Assembly: GCA_014896535.1 (NCBI GenBank)
Contig: JADBKE010000007.1
Coordinates: 132,571-196,570 of the forward strand
Direction: 5' to 3'
Length of the DNA stretch: 64,000 nt
From: Candidatus Fermentithermobacillaceae bacterium
Lineage (GTDB): Bacteria; Bacillota; Sulfobacillia; Fermentithermobacillales; DUSS01
Program-made: the position numbers and the translations under genes
Shown: positions 8,669-16,768 of the stretch, piece after piece
Numbering within the stretch: position 1 is the first letter of the stretch
How the letters are laid out: every line of letters begins with the position of its first letter
The notes under the pieces: generated by a model
Databases searched by the model: none
Seen by the model: only the letters and a program-made list of their open reading frames with translations
Told to the model about the DNA's origin: nothing

Positions 8669-8698
8669 ATTATACCCAGCGCCTGTCGAGGGTGTCAA
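8669..8698 (-). promoter_or_regulatory. Consensus sigma-A promoter for yceD-rpmF
   Basis: TTGACA (8693-8698) and TATAAT (8669-8674) on the minus strand both match consensus exactly, with an 18-base spacer. The predicted RNA start near 8661 leaves a very short leader before the TTG start of yceD. Confidence 0.85.
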
Positions 8699-8743
8699 GA
8701 AAGCGGCAAGAGCCGGCGAAATCAACCTCCGTCGGGCACTCCG

Positions 8744-9559
8744 TTACTTCCCGGACACCTCCCGCAACGCTTGAAGAGCTTCCGAACAATCCCGCACGGG
8801 CAGGATTTTCATAGCCCCGGCGTATTTCCTCGCCTCGAGTTCGTTCTGCCAGGGGACGAGGAAGTATTGAATTCCGGCATCTCTGGCGGCCATAGTTTTC
8901 TGTTCTATGCCACCCACCGCTGCCACGCTCCCGTCGGGACGCAAGATGCCGGTCCCGGCGACCTTCCCCATGGGCTTAAACTCGTCCGGCTTGAGACGGG
9001 ACGATATCTCCAGAAAGAACATAAGCCCAGCCGAAGGACCACCGATATCGCCCGTATCCACGGTAACCTTAAGGGGAGGCTCCTCACCCGGGGTCAGGGG
9101 GTACCCCGACATCTCCAGCGCGAGTTTCACCGCCAGCCGTTGACTCTCTTCCATCTCTTGCCGGGCTTTTTCGCTGTACTGTTCGAGGCTCAGCCCTCCC
9201 AGAATGGCGTCTTTACTCCATAACGTCGCCCGAGGACTTATGGCAGCGTAAAGTGTCTCGTACAAGTTGGTCTCCTTGACAATTACGAGGACCATGTACA
9301 GGCGATCGCTTGAGGCCGGGTGTCCCTCCACCGAGACTATTTCCTGCATGGGCTTCACCGGCCCGGGATAGACGGCCAGGTAGCCGCTGGGGACGAAGTA
9401 CAGGATCACCAGTAAGAGGGTCACGCCGGCGGCGTACAGCAGCGCTTTCCGGTTGTTCCTGGACCACCGGAAAACTCGTTTCAACGGATTAGGTCTCCGG
9501 GCCTCCTGAGGTTTCCCGCCGAACCCGGAAAACTCGACTCTCGAACGCAACCGAAGCAC
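8744..9559 (-). CDS. YlbL-like membrane-anchored Lon-domain (S16) protease without PDZ domain
   Basis: One transmembrane helix (LLYAAGVTLLLVILYF) is followed by the YlbL-type extracellular region (VSVEGHPAS..., VKETNLYETLYAAISP) and a Lon-type protease domain. The Ser-Lys dyad is visible in GGPSAGLMF and GGIEQKTMAA. In YlbL a PDZ domain normally lies between these parts. Here SQRLAVKLALEMSGYPL passes almost directly into the protease domain, so the PDZ is missing. I prefer the GTG at 9559, eight bases after GGAAGG; the ATG at 9622 has no ribosome binding site. Confidence 0.85.
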   Translation of the reverse strand: MLRLRSRVEFSGFGGKPQEARRPNPLKRVFRWSRNNRKALLYAAGVTLLLVILYFVPSGYLAVYPGPVKPMQEIVSVEGHPASSDRLYMVLVIVKETNLYETLYAAISPRATLWSKDAILGGLSLEQYSEKARQEMEESQRLAVKLALEMSGYPLTPGEEPPLKVTVDTGDIGGPSAGLMFFLEISSRLKPDEFKPMGKVAGTGILRPDGSVAAVGGIEQKTMAARDAGIQYFLVPWQNELEARKYAGAMKILPVRDCSEALQALREVSGK

Positions 9560-9643
9560 CCCGTATCCCTTCCTTCCAGTCGAGTTCGAATAGCTCCTCC
9601 TTCGGGCCAATATAGATGTCATGTGAGCGAGGGAGGTCGCAGC

Positions 9644-10921
9644 ATGCGGCTAATTGGAATCATCCTGGCCACCGGTCTTTTCGCATTCTCCGTACCGCTG
9701 CTCCTTCGAAAGAAGGACGCAGTCATTTCCCTGAGTCTCGCCGGACTGGTCGCTGCCATAGCTCTATCCATGGTCCTGTTTCCCGAACCCTCCTTCAATG
9801 CGGCCGAGAGAGGGATCAAGGTCTGGTGGGATATCGTCCTCCCCGCCCTCCTCCCATTTTTCATCGCCGCGGAACTGCTCATGAGCTTGGGCGTGGTACA
9901 TTTCATGGGCGTCCTGATGGAACCCATCATGAGACCTCTGTTCAACGTTCCCGGAACGGGTTCCTTCGTCCTGGCCATGGGGCTCGCGTCCGGGTATCCG
10001 CTGGGCGCAGCGCTATCGGCCCGCCTGAAAGACAGCGGAATGGCATCGAAGACCGAAGCCGAAAGATTGATGTGTTTCTCCAATACGTCGGACCCGCTGT
10101 TCATGACCGGTGCAGTCGCAATCGGGATGTTCAAACGGAAGGATATAGCCGGCATCATACTGGCAGCCCATTACATATCGGCATTGCTCGTGGGGTTGGC
10201 CCTGAGGTTCTGGCGCTTGGGCCGGGACTCCAGCCCGCCGATAGAACAGCAGGGTCAGGGGTTCATAGTCGTACGCGCCCTCAAGACAATGAGGGCCGCC
10301 CAGCGCAAAAACCCCAAGCCCTTCGGGGAACTTCTTGGAGACGCGGTGAAGAAATCGGTGAACACTCTCCTCATAATCCTAGGATTCATAGTACTGTTTT
10401 CCGTGATATTCGAACTTATGAAGCTATCCGGAGCCATCGCCATCCTGTCCAGCGTAATCTCTCATCTCGCTCCGAAGGCCCTCTTCCCACCCGAGCTCCA
10501 CGAAGCACTGCTCAGTGGTTTCTTCGAGATCACCATCGGAACATCGGCGGCAAGCCAAGCCGAATCTCTGCTCCCGTATAAGGTCGCGGCCTGCAGCGCC
10601 ATAATAGCGTGGAGCGGTCTTTCCGTTCACGCCCAGGTCGCAGCGGTAATCCAGGGGTCCGGCCTCTCTGTATGGCCGTACACTGCCACCCGAGCATTTC
10701 AGGGCGTTCTCGCTGCGGTGCTCACGCTCCTGCTCATGAACCCATCGTCGCCCAGGTGGGCCGTTCCCGTATTCGAACCCGTGATTGTCACGGGGCCGCT
10801 GGCCTGGTTTTCGAACCTGGGAGCATCGATGGGCCTGTGCCTGGTCATAACGGGAGGAGTGTTCGCCGTCTCTCTCGCAGGCCTGATCGTCCATTGCGCC
10901 GGGAGAAACCTCAGACGCTGA
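9644..10921 (+). CDS. ylbJ: Sporulation integral membrane protein YlbJ
   Basis: A 425-residue polytopic membrane protein of the nucleoside-recognition/gate family. YlbJ is needed for spore cortex formation in B. subtilis. Motifs include WWDIVLPALLPFFIAAELL, GLASGYPLGA, CFSNTSDPLFMTGAVA and GFFEITIGTSAAS. The ATG at 9644 follows GGGAGGT by six bases; an in-frame GTG at 9623 lacks one. It is divergent from the ylbL-like gene and converges with the coiled-coil gene 14 bases after its end. Confidence 0.92.
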   Translation: MRLIGIILATGLFAFSVPLLLRKKDAVISLSLAGLVAAIALSMVLFPEPSFNAAERGIKVWWDIVLPALLPFFIAAELLMSLGVVHFMGVLMEPIMRPLFNVPGTGSFVLAMGLASGYPLGAALSARLKDSGMASKTEAERLMCFSNTSDPLFMTGAVAIGMFKRKDIAGIILAAHYISALLVGLALRFWRLGRDSSPPIEQQGQGFIVVRALKTMRAAQRKNPKPFGELLGDAVKKSVNTLLIILGFIVLFSVIFELMKLSGAIAILSSVISHLAPKALFPPELHEALLSGFFEITIGTSAASQAESLLPYKVAACSAIIAWSGLSVHAQVAAVIQGSGLSVWPYTATRAFQGVLAAVLTLLLMNPSSPRWAVPVFEPVIVTGPLAWFSNLGASMGLCLVITGGVFAVSLAGLIVHCAGRNLRR

Positions 10922-10935
10922 GTCGCCCGTGGTGG

Positions 10936-11463
10936 TCATTCTCCCGGTCCAGAACTGCGGAAGCCCCCGTCCCCATCTCCCGGCGCGTCTTCATCCGATG
11001 GGCTCTCAGTTGCCGGCGGCGAGGACACCTCAAGCTGCCTTCGCCCCTCCCTCACCGCCTCGAGAACCTCGGTCAATACTCGCTCCACCTTGAGCATCAG
11101 CTCATCCGCGTATTGTCTCGACCCGAGGGTGATTTGCCGAGCCACTTCCCTGGCCCTCTGAAGGAGCTCGTCCGCCTGCACCTTCGCTTCCCGGACGATC
11201 ACCGATTCCGAAGCCATAGTGGCTATCTGTCCCTGGGCATTCCTGATTATCTCCTCGGCTTCCTTGCGCGCGTCGGCGAGGATCCGCTCACGCTCTTTCA
11301 AAAGCCATCGCGCCTGTTCCACTTCCTGAGGAAGAGCGGCGCGAATGTCATCGATCAACCCAAACACCTCTTCCTCGTCGACAAGAAGCTTGCCTACCAG
11401 CGGAACTCGCGGGCACTCGGAGAGATAGCTGTCGAGTTTGTCGAGGAGAGCCAGAACGTCCAC
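10936..11463 (-). CDS. Coiled-coil protein encoded beside coaD
   Basis: A 175-residue soluble protein. After MDVLALLDKLDSYLSECPRVPLVGK, shared by a family often annotated simply as ATPase or DivIVA-like and found next to coaD in Clostridia, comes a long charged coiled coil (about residues 45-145). It ends in a Ser/Asp/Gly-rich disordered tail. No catalytic motif is visible. I chose the GTG at 11463, five bases after GAGGTGA. Function unknown; a role in division or envelope organisation would be only a guess from the coiled coil. Confidence 0.8.
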   Translation of the reverse strand: MDVLALLDKLDSYLSECPRVPLVGKLLVDEEEVFGLIDDIRAALPQEVEQARWLLKERERILADARKEAEEIIRNAQGQIATMASESVIVREAKVQADELLQRAREVARQITLGSRQYADELMLKVERVLTEVLEAVREGRRQLEVSSPPATESPSDEDAPGDGDGGFRSSGPGE

Positions 11464-11528
11464 GGAAATCACCTCGTGTGTTGCGGGAATCTCCTACCTG
11501 GATCGGCACATCACCACACCACGGGATT

Positions 11529-12014
11529 CTACGAACGTCTTCGGAACTTGTCTTTGAGCCTCGGAAGGACGTTGGGAGGAACCAGGCCTTCCACGCACCC
11601 GCCGTACGAAGCCGTTTCCTTGACGAGACTTGAGCTTAAAAACAGGTACTCCACCGATGTCATCATGAACAGGGTATCGATCTCTGGAGCGAGTTTCTTG
11701 TTCATGAGCGCCATTTTAAACTCGTAGTCGAAGTCGGATACGGCTCGAAGCCCTTTGATGATCACCCTGATTCCGTGCTTGCGGGCAAAGTCCACGAGCA
11801 GTCCCGAGGAACTCGAGACTATGACGTTCTCCATGTCTTTGCAAGCCTCGGCAAGCATTTCCACCCTTTCCTCCGTGGTAAACAACGGCGATTTGCCGAC
11901 GTTTTCGAAAACGACCACGTATAACTCGTCGAATATCTGCGATGCCCGCTTGATGATGTCAAGATGACCACAAGTGACGGGATCGAAACTCCCCGGATAT
12001 ATCGCACGCTTCAA
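11529..12014 (-). CDS. coaD: Phosphopantetheine adenylyltransferase
   Basis: CoaD makes dephospho-CoA from 4'-phosphopantetheine and ATP. The 161-residue protein has the nucleotidyltransferase (T/H)xGH motif in [16 protein letters not shown], the Arg/Lys-rich [16 protein letters not shown], and SSSLVKE near residue 130. Position 12 is Cys in TCGH where Asn is usual. The TTG at 12014 follows GGGGAAAGGG and gives the normal length; upstream in-frame codons would add about 80 unrelated residues. coaBC is at 30039-31247. Confidence 0.95.
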   Translation of the reverse strand: MKRAIYPGSFDPVTCGHLDIIKRASQIFDELYVVVFENVGKSPLFTTEERVEMLAEACKDMENVIVSSSSGLLVDFARKHGIRVIIKGLRAVSDFDYEFKMALMNKKLAPEIDTLFMMTSVEYLFLSSSLVKETASYGGCVEGLVPPNVLPRLKDKFRRRS

Positions 12015-12443
12015 CGTCCCTTTCCCCTCTTTTCCAACGCCCTGCCGGCCTGTTATGCTTTCACAAAAAAACAGCCTCGTTTTTCTCTTAATGAATAAAA
12101 CTTCTTTGGACGGTCCACAATACCCTTTGAGAGTCGAGGGTGAGACAGGGCTCACCCGACAGGCTCTTCCTCCGGTTTCTCCTCTCCCAATGCCGCTCAT
12201 TTTTGAGCGGCATTTAAATTTTAGAGAAACGAGAGACCACCGGTTGGCACGCAAGACGTTTCTACAAAAACGCCGTGAAAACCTGCATAGTTCCCGCGGT
12301 CTGCCGCCACCATTCCCCTAACAGGGGCTCACCCTATCCGCAAAAAGTCCGGCCCGTTCCGCGGACGCCGCTGGCAACAACCAGCTTTTTTGAAAGTCCC
12401 GAAAGGTTCCGGACCTGGCTGACCCTGTCGACGTCCTTTCCCG
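12015..12443. other. Non-coding interval upstream of coaD
   Basis: About 430 bases without a supportable gene. It contains a perfect palindrome (listed separately) and, nearer coaD, an AAAAAC/GTTTTT inverted repeat around GAGGCT at about 12062-12082 that could fold in the coaD leader. Nothing else is recognisable. Confidence 0.5.
12190..12213. terminator. Perfect inverted repeat, terminator-like on the plus strand
   Basis: TGCCGCTCA (12191-12199) and TGAGCGGCA (12204-12212) with flanking A/T make a 10-bp stem with a TTTT loop. On the plus strand AT-rich TTTAAATTTT follows; on the minus strand no U-run follows. It could be a terminator or an operator palindrome for coaD. Confidence 0.45.
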
Positions 12444-13016
12444 TCACCGTTTCAAAAGCAACCACGCCCCGAGGCCGAACAGAACCGCCCCGAGCGCTTT
12501 GAGGGGAGTAAACGATATCCTTGTACCCACCAGACCTGTAAGATCAAGGAGCAGGGCGGTACCGATTTGGGCGAAGAGAATCGCCGTCGTAGCCGGAGCT
12601 ACTCCGAGCGTCCCCACGCTGGACAATACCCCCCATATGATGAGGACGTTCAACGGTCCTCCTAAAAGCGCATACCAGGGACCATCCGTGATTTTACCCA
12701 GGCCTCCGTCACCAGGCCCTAGAAGGAGAATCATGCCGAGAAGGCACGTCCCTATTGCGTGGACAATGAACGACGCTTGAAACGAGCCGACCCTATTGCC
12801 CAGGATGGCGTTGAACGCTCCCTGCAACGCCATAGAGCTCCCTGCCAGAGCAGCCACCAGGTACGCCAGGACGGGTCTCAATTCTAGAATCCTCCTTACG
12901 GTTTCGTCGGTACTCAGCGCGCCATCGCACGGCGGGTCGCGTCCGAGGAATAAGGCGATCCGGTCGAGCATCTTCTCCGCCCTGATCCCGCGTTTTTTGA
13001 ACGGAATAAGCTTCAC
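12444..13016 (-). CDS. YdcZ/DUF606 family small membrane transporter
   Basis: A 190-residue protein with about five hydrophobic helices. The family pattern starts at about residue 46 (VLAYLVAALAGSSMALQGAFN, FIVHAIGTCLLG), and the C-terminal half reads LGVAPATTAILFAQIGTALLLDLTGL. These are half-size members of the drug/metabolite transporter superfamily, often about 145 residues; the hydrophilic first 45 residues here are extra. GTG at 13016 is very close to its GGAGGGG site, so the start may be further inside. Substrate unknown. Confidence 0.75.
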   Translation of the reverse strand: MKLIPFKKRGIRAEKMLDRIALFLGRDPPCDGALSTDETVRRILELRPVLAYLVAALAGSSMALQGAFNAILGNRVGSFQASFIVHAIGTCLLGMILLLGPGDGGLGKITDGPWYALLGGPLNVLIIWGVLSSVGTLGVAPATTAILFAQIGTALLLDLTGLVGTRISFTPLKALGAVLFGLGAWLLLKR

Positions 13017-13036
13017 CCCTCCAGTGAAAGATTAAC

Positions 13037-13070
13037 CGCGAAAGTTCGCGGCAAGCTCTTTCGCGGAGGG
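13037..13070 (+). promoter_or_regulatory. Competing inverted repeats before gpr
   Basis: CCGCGAA can pair with TTCGCGG a few bases later or, as CCGCGAAA, with TTTCGCGG immediately before the gpr ribosome binding site (CGGAGGG). The two stems are mutually exclusive. Whether they regulate translation is conjecture. Confidence 0.3.
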
Positions 13071-13076
13071 ATTGCC

Positions 13077-14030
13077 ATGGCGCAGGAGCAGCCGATACAG
13101 GACCTGTGGAACGAGAGAACAGACCTGGCCCTGGAAAGGGCGGTGATGGCTCAGCAGAGGATGGGAACAGTCCCCGGCCTTCTTACGACCGAAGACTCGA
13201 TAGACGGCATCAAGGTCACCAGAGTCAAGGTCACGACGCCGCAGGCGTCTGGGGCCGTTGGTAAGCCTCCGGGCAACTACGTCACGGTCGAGTGTCCCGA
13301 CCTGAGGTTCCGGAGCAGGGTCACCTTGAAGAAAGTCGCCGATGTGGTGGCGTCCGAGCTGGCGGCGATGGCGGGCCTTCCCAGGCAGGGGGACGTCCTC
13401 GTAGTGGGTCTCGGCAACTGGCAGGCCACCCCGGACGCTCTCGGACCGAGGGTCGTTTCTCAACTTATGGTAACGAGGCACATCAGAGAGTTCATCCCGC
13501 AGGAGCTGGGCGGCAGGCTTTACCCTGTAGCGGCCATCTCCCCGGGAGTCTTGGGAATTACCGGTATAGAGACCATTGACATAGTGATGGGGGTTGTGCG
13601 GCAGATTCGTCCCGAACTGGTGATAACGGTGGATGCCCTAGCAGCCAGAAGCGTCTCGCGGCTCATCACGACGATACAGCTGGCTGACACGGGGATCCAA
13701 CCCGGCTCGGGAGTGGGGAACAGGCGACCGGGTATTAACCAGGAGACTCTCGGAGTTCCGGTGGTGGCGATAGGCGTTCCAACGGTGGTCAGCGGGGCCT
13801 CCATCGCCGTCGAAGTCTTGAACGCGTATTTTCAAAAATACAACCCAAACGCGACAGCTACTGTCGATTCGGTCACCGATTTCCTCACCTCGGAACTGCA
13901 TGACCTCATGGTCACACCGAAAGACATCGACGTGGAAATCATGGAAATGTCCAAGCTTCTGGCGGGCGTTCTGAATCACGCGACGCAGCCGGCAGTCAGC
14001 GAGGAAGAGATACTCGATTACCTCCAGTGA
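13077..14030 (+). CDS. gpr: Germination protease GPR
   Basis: GPR degrades small acid-soluble spore proteins at germination. The 317-residue protein shows the family pattern: NERTDLALE near residue 13, which resembles a GPR self-processing site, then VVGLGNWQATPDALGPRVV, PGVLGITGIET, VDALAARSVSRL and the strongly conserved TGIQPGSGVGNRRPGI. CGGAGGG precedes the ATG. Its substrate, an alpha/beta-type SASP, is encoded 205 bases downstream on the other strand. Confidence 0.97.
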   Translation: MAQEQPIQDLWNERTDLALERAVMAQQRMGTVPGLLTTEDSIDGIKVTRVKVTTPQASGAVGKPPGNYVTVECPDLRFRSRVTLKKVADVVASELAAMAGLPRQGDVLVVGLGNWQATPDALGPRVVSQLMVTRHIREFIPQELGGRLYPVAAISPGVLGITGIETIDIVMGVVRQIRPELVITVDALAARSVSRLITTIQLADTGIQPGSGVGNRRPGINQETLGVPVVAIGVPTVVSGASIAVEVLNAYFQKYNPNATATVDSVTDFLTSELHDLMVTPKDIDVEIMEMSKLLAGVLNHATQPAVSEEEILDYLQ

Positions 14031-14235
14031 TCGCTTATCCTTACGTCGATGCGCTGGTGTTTGGGTTTGCCAAGTAAACCTTCGGATTTTAGGGAATACC
14101 ACGGCGGTCAGACCGTTGCCCCATGGCGCGACTCAAACGAGGACGCGGGGTAGCGAAGCGCCACCCCTGATCCTCCCAGATGTGACCTTGTCCCGAAGAG
14201 TTTTTCCGGTGCGCACTCCTGCGCGTGCTCCGATA

Positions 14236-14478
14236 CTACCTCACCTGAGGCCCGGGACCCGCCGGGAATCTACCACTGGCGAGGCTCTGCTCGGCCAGCT
14301 CGATCATGCGCCGCACCATGTGGCCGCCCACTGCTCCGCAGGTCCGTGACGGGATGTCTCCCCAGTATCCGCCCGGGGGTTGAATTCCGAGCTCGTTGGC
14401 AACCTCATTTCTGAATGCATCGAGCGCCTGACGAGCCTGGGGCACGACCGCGACGTTTCTCTTCTGACCCGTTCCCAC
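14236..14478 (-). CDS. Alpha/beta-type small acid-soluble spore protein
   Basis: An 80-residue DNA-binding spore core protein that protects DNA in dormant spores. It has the two family blocks ALDAFRNEVANELGI, which includes the region normally cut by GPR, and GGYWGDIPSRTCGAVGGHMVRRMIELAEQSL. The internal Cys is unusual. The start is GTG at 14478 behind AAGGAGGTG. A sigma-G-type promoter lies just upstream. Confidence 0.95.
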   Translation of the reverse strand: MGTGQKRNVAVVPQARQALDAFRNEVANELGIQPPGGYWGDIPSRTCGAVGGHMVRRMIELAEQSLASGRFPAGPGPQVR

Positions 14479-14505
14479 TGCTGTTCACCTCCTTCTCGCG
14501 TTACT

Positions 14506-14534
14506 TATTATGTTCACTTCTAATGAGCGTATGC
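14506..14534 (-). promoter_or_regulatory. Sigma-G-type promoter of the SASP gene
   Basis: On the minus strand GCATA (14530-14534), 17 bases, then CATAATA (14506-14512) fit the forespore sigma-G consensus. The start codon lies about 28 bases downstream of the -10. Expression in the late forespore is what is expected for SASP genes. Confidence 0.75.
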
Positions 14535-14683
14535 TGGCAATTAGCCACATAAAATCCGGCATTATGTTTGGGCTTACTTAAATTTCATTTTTTGACAAGA
14601 TATTGTCCTGCGACCTGTTGGCTTCGATTCTGGCGCGGCCTCATGTCGCAAAAAAGCCAATAGGACCGGGAAAGGCGGTTTCG

Positions 14684-16768
14684 TCAGCGGGACCTGCCGG
14701 CCAACACTACGTGCCCGTACTTCCTCTTGACCTCGGCGAGAAGGTCGGCCATTCCGCTCACGTCCCCGGACAGTCTCTCCACCAGCGCTGCCGCTTCCTC
14801 CCGCGCCTGCGCCATCAGGTCCAAGTCTATCCCCAGGTCGGTGACGTTGATATCGGGAAGACCGTGCTGTCTGGTACCGAAGAATTGTCCGGGCCCCCTC
14901 TCTGCGAGGTCCATTTCGGCCAGCTTCAGACCGTCGTAGGTGCTGCACATGACGCGCAGCCTTTCGTAGGCCCGCTTCGAACGGGGAGACGCTACGAGGA
15001 AACAGATGGATTCTTCGGAGCCCCTGCCCACCCTACCCCGGAGCTGGTGAAGGGTGGCGAGGCCGAACGCATCGGCGTCTTCGATTACCATGACCGTGGC
15101 GTTGGGCACATCCACCCCGACTTCGATGACCGTGGTGGAAACCAAGACCTGTACCTTGCCAGCGACGAACTCCTTCATCACGCTTTCTTTTTGATGCGAC
15201 GGCAGCCCCCCGTGGACCAGACCCACCGACAGTCCACGAAGATAGCCTTTTCTCAGATCTTCCCATGTTTCCACAGCCGAAACTCGTCCCGACTCCCCTT
15301 CCTCGATGACGGGACAAACCACGTAAGCTTGCTCGCCCCGGGCCACCCGTCGCCTGACCTCGTCGTAGGCGCGACGACGCTCCGAGGGGTGGAGCGCCAC
15401 GGTCTTGACTCTCTTGCGACCGGGAGGAAGCTCGTCGATCACCGAAATATCCAGGTCACCGTAAAGCGTCAGGGCGAGCGACCTTGGGATCGGCGTGGCG
15501 CTCATCACGAGCACGTGCGGAATCAGCCGATGATCATGGCCGTCCTGGGCTTTTTCCTGGAGGACGAGCCTTTGCCGCACCCCGAACCTGTGCTGCTCGT
15601 CGGTGACAACGAGGCCGAGGTTCCTCCAACGAACGCCCGGTTCCAACAAAGCGTGGGTTCCCAGCAATATGCTGACCTCTCCGCTTTCAAGGCGTTCCAG
15701 GATGGCGGAACGTTCCTTTGGTTTCGTGCTACCCGTGAGGATCTCCACGGTGGCCGTGCCGTCCAGAAGCCTCTTCAGGTTCCTGTAGTGCTGCTGAGCC
15801 AGGACCTCGGTGGGAACAAGAAACGCCCCCTGGAAGCCGTTTTCAGCGGCAGCCACCAGGCAGTATGCGGCAACCACCGTCTTCCCGCTGCCCACGTCCC
15901 CCTGGAGGAGCCTGTTCATGGCCCTTCCTTGCGAGAGATCCCTCGATATTTCCCCTATCACCCGCTCCTGAGCTTTCGTGAGAGAGAAAGGAAGCCTGGA
16001 AAGAAACTCTTGTGCACGGGCGAACGAGGCAAACCGGGGGCCTGCGCCGTTTTCTTCGAGACCCTGTTTCATCAGGAGGAGAGCCATCTGGAACAACAGC
16101 ATTTCGCGAAAAGCCAGGGTTCTGCGGGCTGCCTGCCAGGCTTCAACGCTCTCAGGAAAGTGAATCTGGTACACGGCGTCCGGTTCCGGCATGAGCTGGT
16201 GCTTATGCCTGATGTCTTCCGGCAATATGCTCTTTAAAAGAGAGCCGTACTTCTCCAGGGCCGTCCTGACCACCTGGCGCACCGCTGAGGACGTCAGTCC
16301 TTGCGTGAGGTGGTAAACGGGAAGAACCGGTCCTTTTCGGATCTCCACCGTTTTACCGGAAACCACTTGCCAGACCGGGTGGGCGATTTCCATAGACCCC
16401 CTGCGCCAGGCCGCCTTCCCCGATGCCATCACGATGCTGCCCCGCTTAAATGAAGCGGCGATGTAGGGCATGTGGTAAAAGACCAGGTACAATACGCCGG
16501 TACCATCCGATATCTCGACGCGCACCGCAGGTCCTCTTGTGGTGTGAATGCTGGACACACCGAGCACTCGGCCCGTGATGGTCACGTCTTCACCGGGAAC
16601 AACCTGGTCGATGGGTCTTAATTTCGAATAATCGTCCACGCGGAAGGGATAGTGTTCCAGGAGATCCCTGACGGTGTAAATGGACAAGGCTGCGAAGCGC
16701 TGAGCTCTTGCGGGACCCACGCCTTTGAGGTAACGGATCTCGTCATCCAAGGTCATACTAGATTTCAT
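14684..16768 (-). CDS. recG: ATP-dependent DNA helicase RecG
   Basis: RecG remodels stalled forks and branches recombination intermediates. The 694-residue protein has an N-terminal wedge/OB region (LKGVGPARAQRF, VTITGRVLGV), Walker A GDVGSGKTVVAAY, motif II as DEQHRFGVRQR, motif III VMSATPIPRSLALTLYGD, and motif VI-type QLRGRVGRGSEES. The TRG-like end DLLAEVKRKYG is present. It overlaps fakA by four bases, as in the common yloU-fakA-recG order. Confidence 0.97.
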   Translation of the reverse strand: MKSSMTLDDEIRYLKGVGPARAQRFAALSIYTVRDLLEHYPFRVDDYSKLRPIDQVVPGEDVTITGRVLGVSSIHTTRGPAVRVEISDGTGVLYLVFYHMPYIAASFKRGSIVMASGKAAWRRGSMEIAHPVWQVVSGKTVEIRKGPVLPVYHLTQGLTSSAVRQVVRTALEKYGSLLKSILPEDIRHKHQLMPEPDAVYQIHFPESVEAWQAARRTLAFREMLLFQMALLLMKQGLEENGAGPRFASFARAQEFLSRLPFSLTKAQERVIGEISRDLSQGRAMNRLLQGDVGSGKTVVAAYCLVAAAENGFQGAFLVPTEVLAQQHYRNLKRLLDGTATVEILTGSTKPKERSAILERLESGEVSILLGTHALLEPGVRWRNLGLVVTDEQHRFGVRQRLVLQEKAQDGHDHRLIPHVLVMSATPIPRSLALTLYGDLDISVIDELPPGRKRVKTVALHPSERRRAYDEVRRRVARGEQAYVVCPVIEEGESGRVSAVETWEDLRKGYLRGLSVGLVHGGLPSHQKESVMKEFVAGKVQVLVSTTVIEVGVDVPNATVMVIEDADAFGLATLHQLRGRVGRGSEESICFLVASPRSKRAYERLRVMCSTYDGLKLAEMDLAERGPGQFFGTRQHGLPDINVTDLGIDLDLMAQAREEAAALVERLSGDVSGMADLLAEVKRKYGHVVLAGRSR

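Noticed and set aside
14603-16237. A 544-codon plus-strand open frame opposite recG
   Set aside because: It is antisense to an unambiguous RecG, has no ribosome binding site and no recognisable motif; such frames arise from codon bias in GC-rich DNA.
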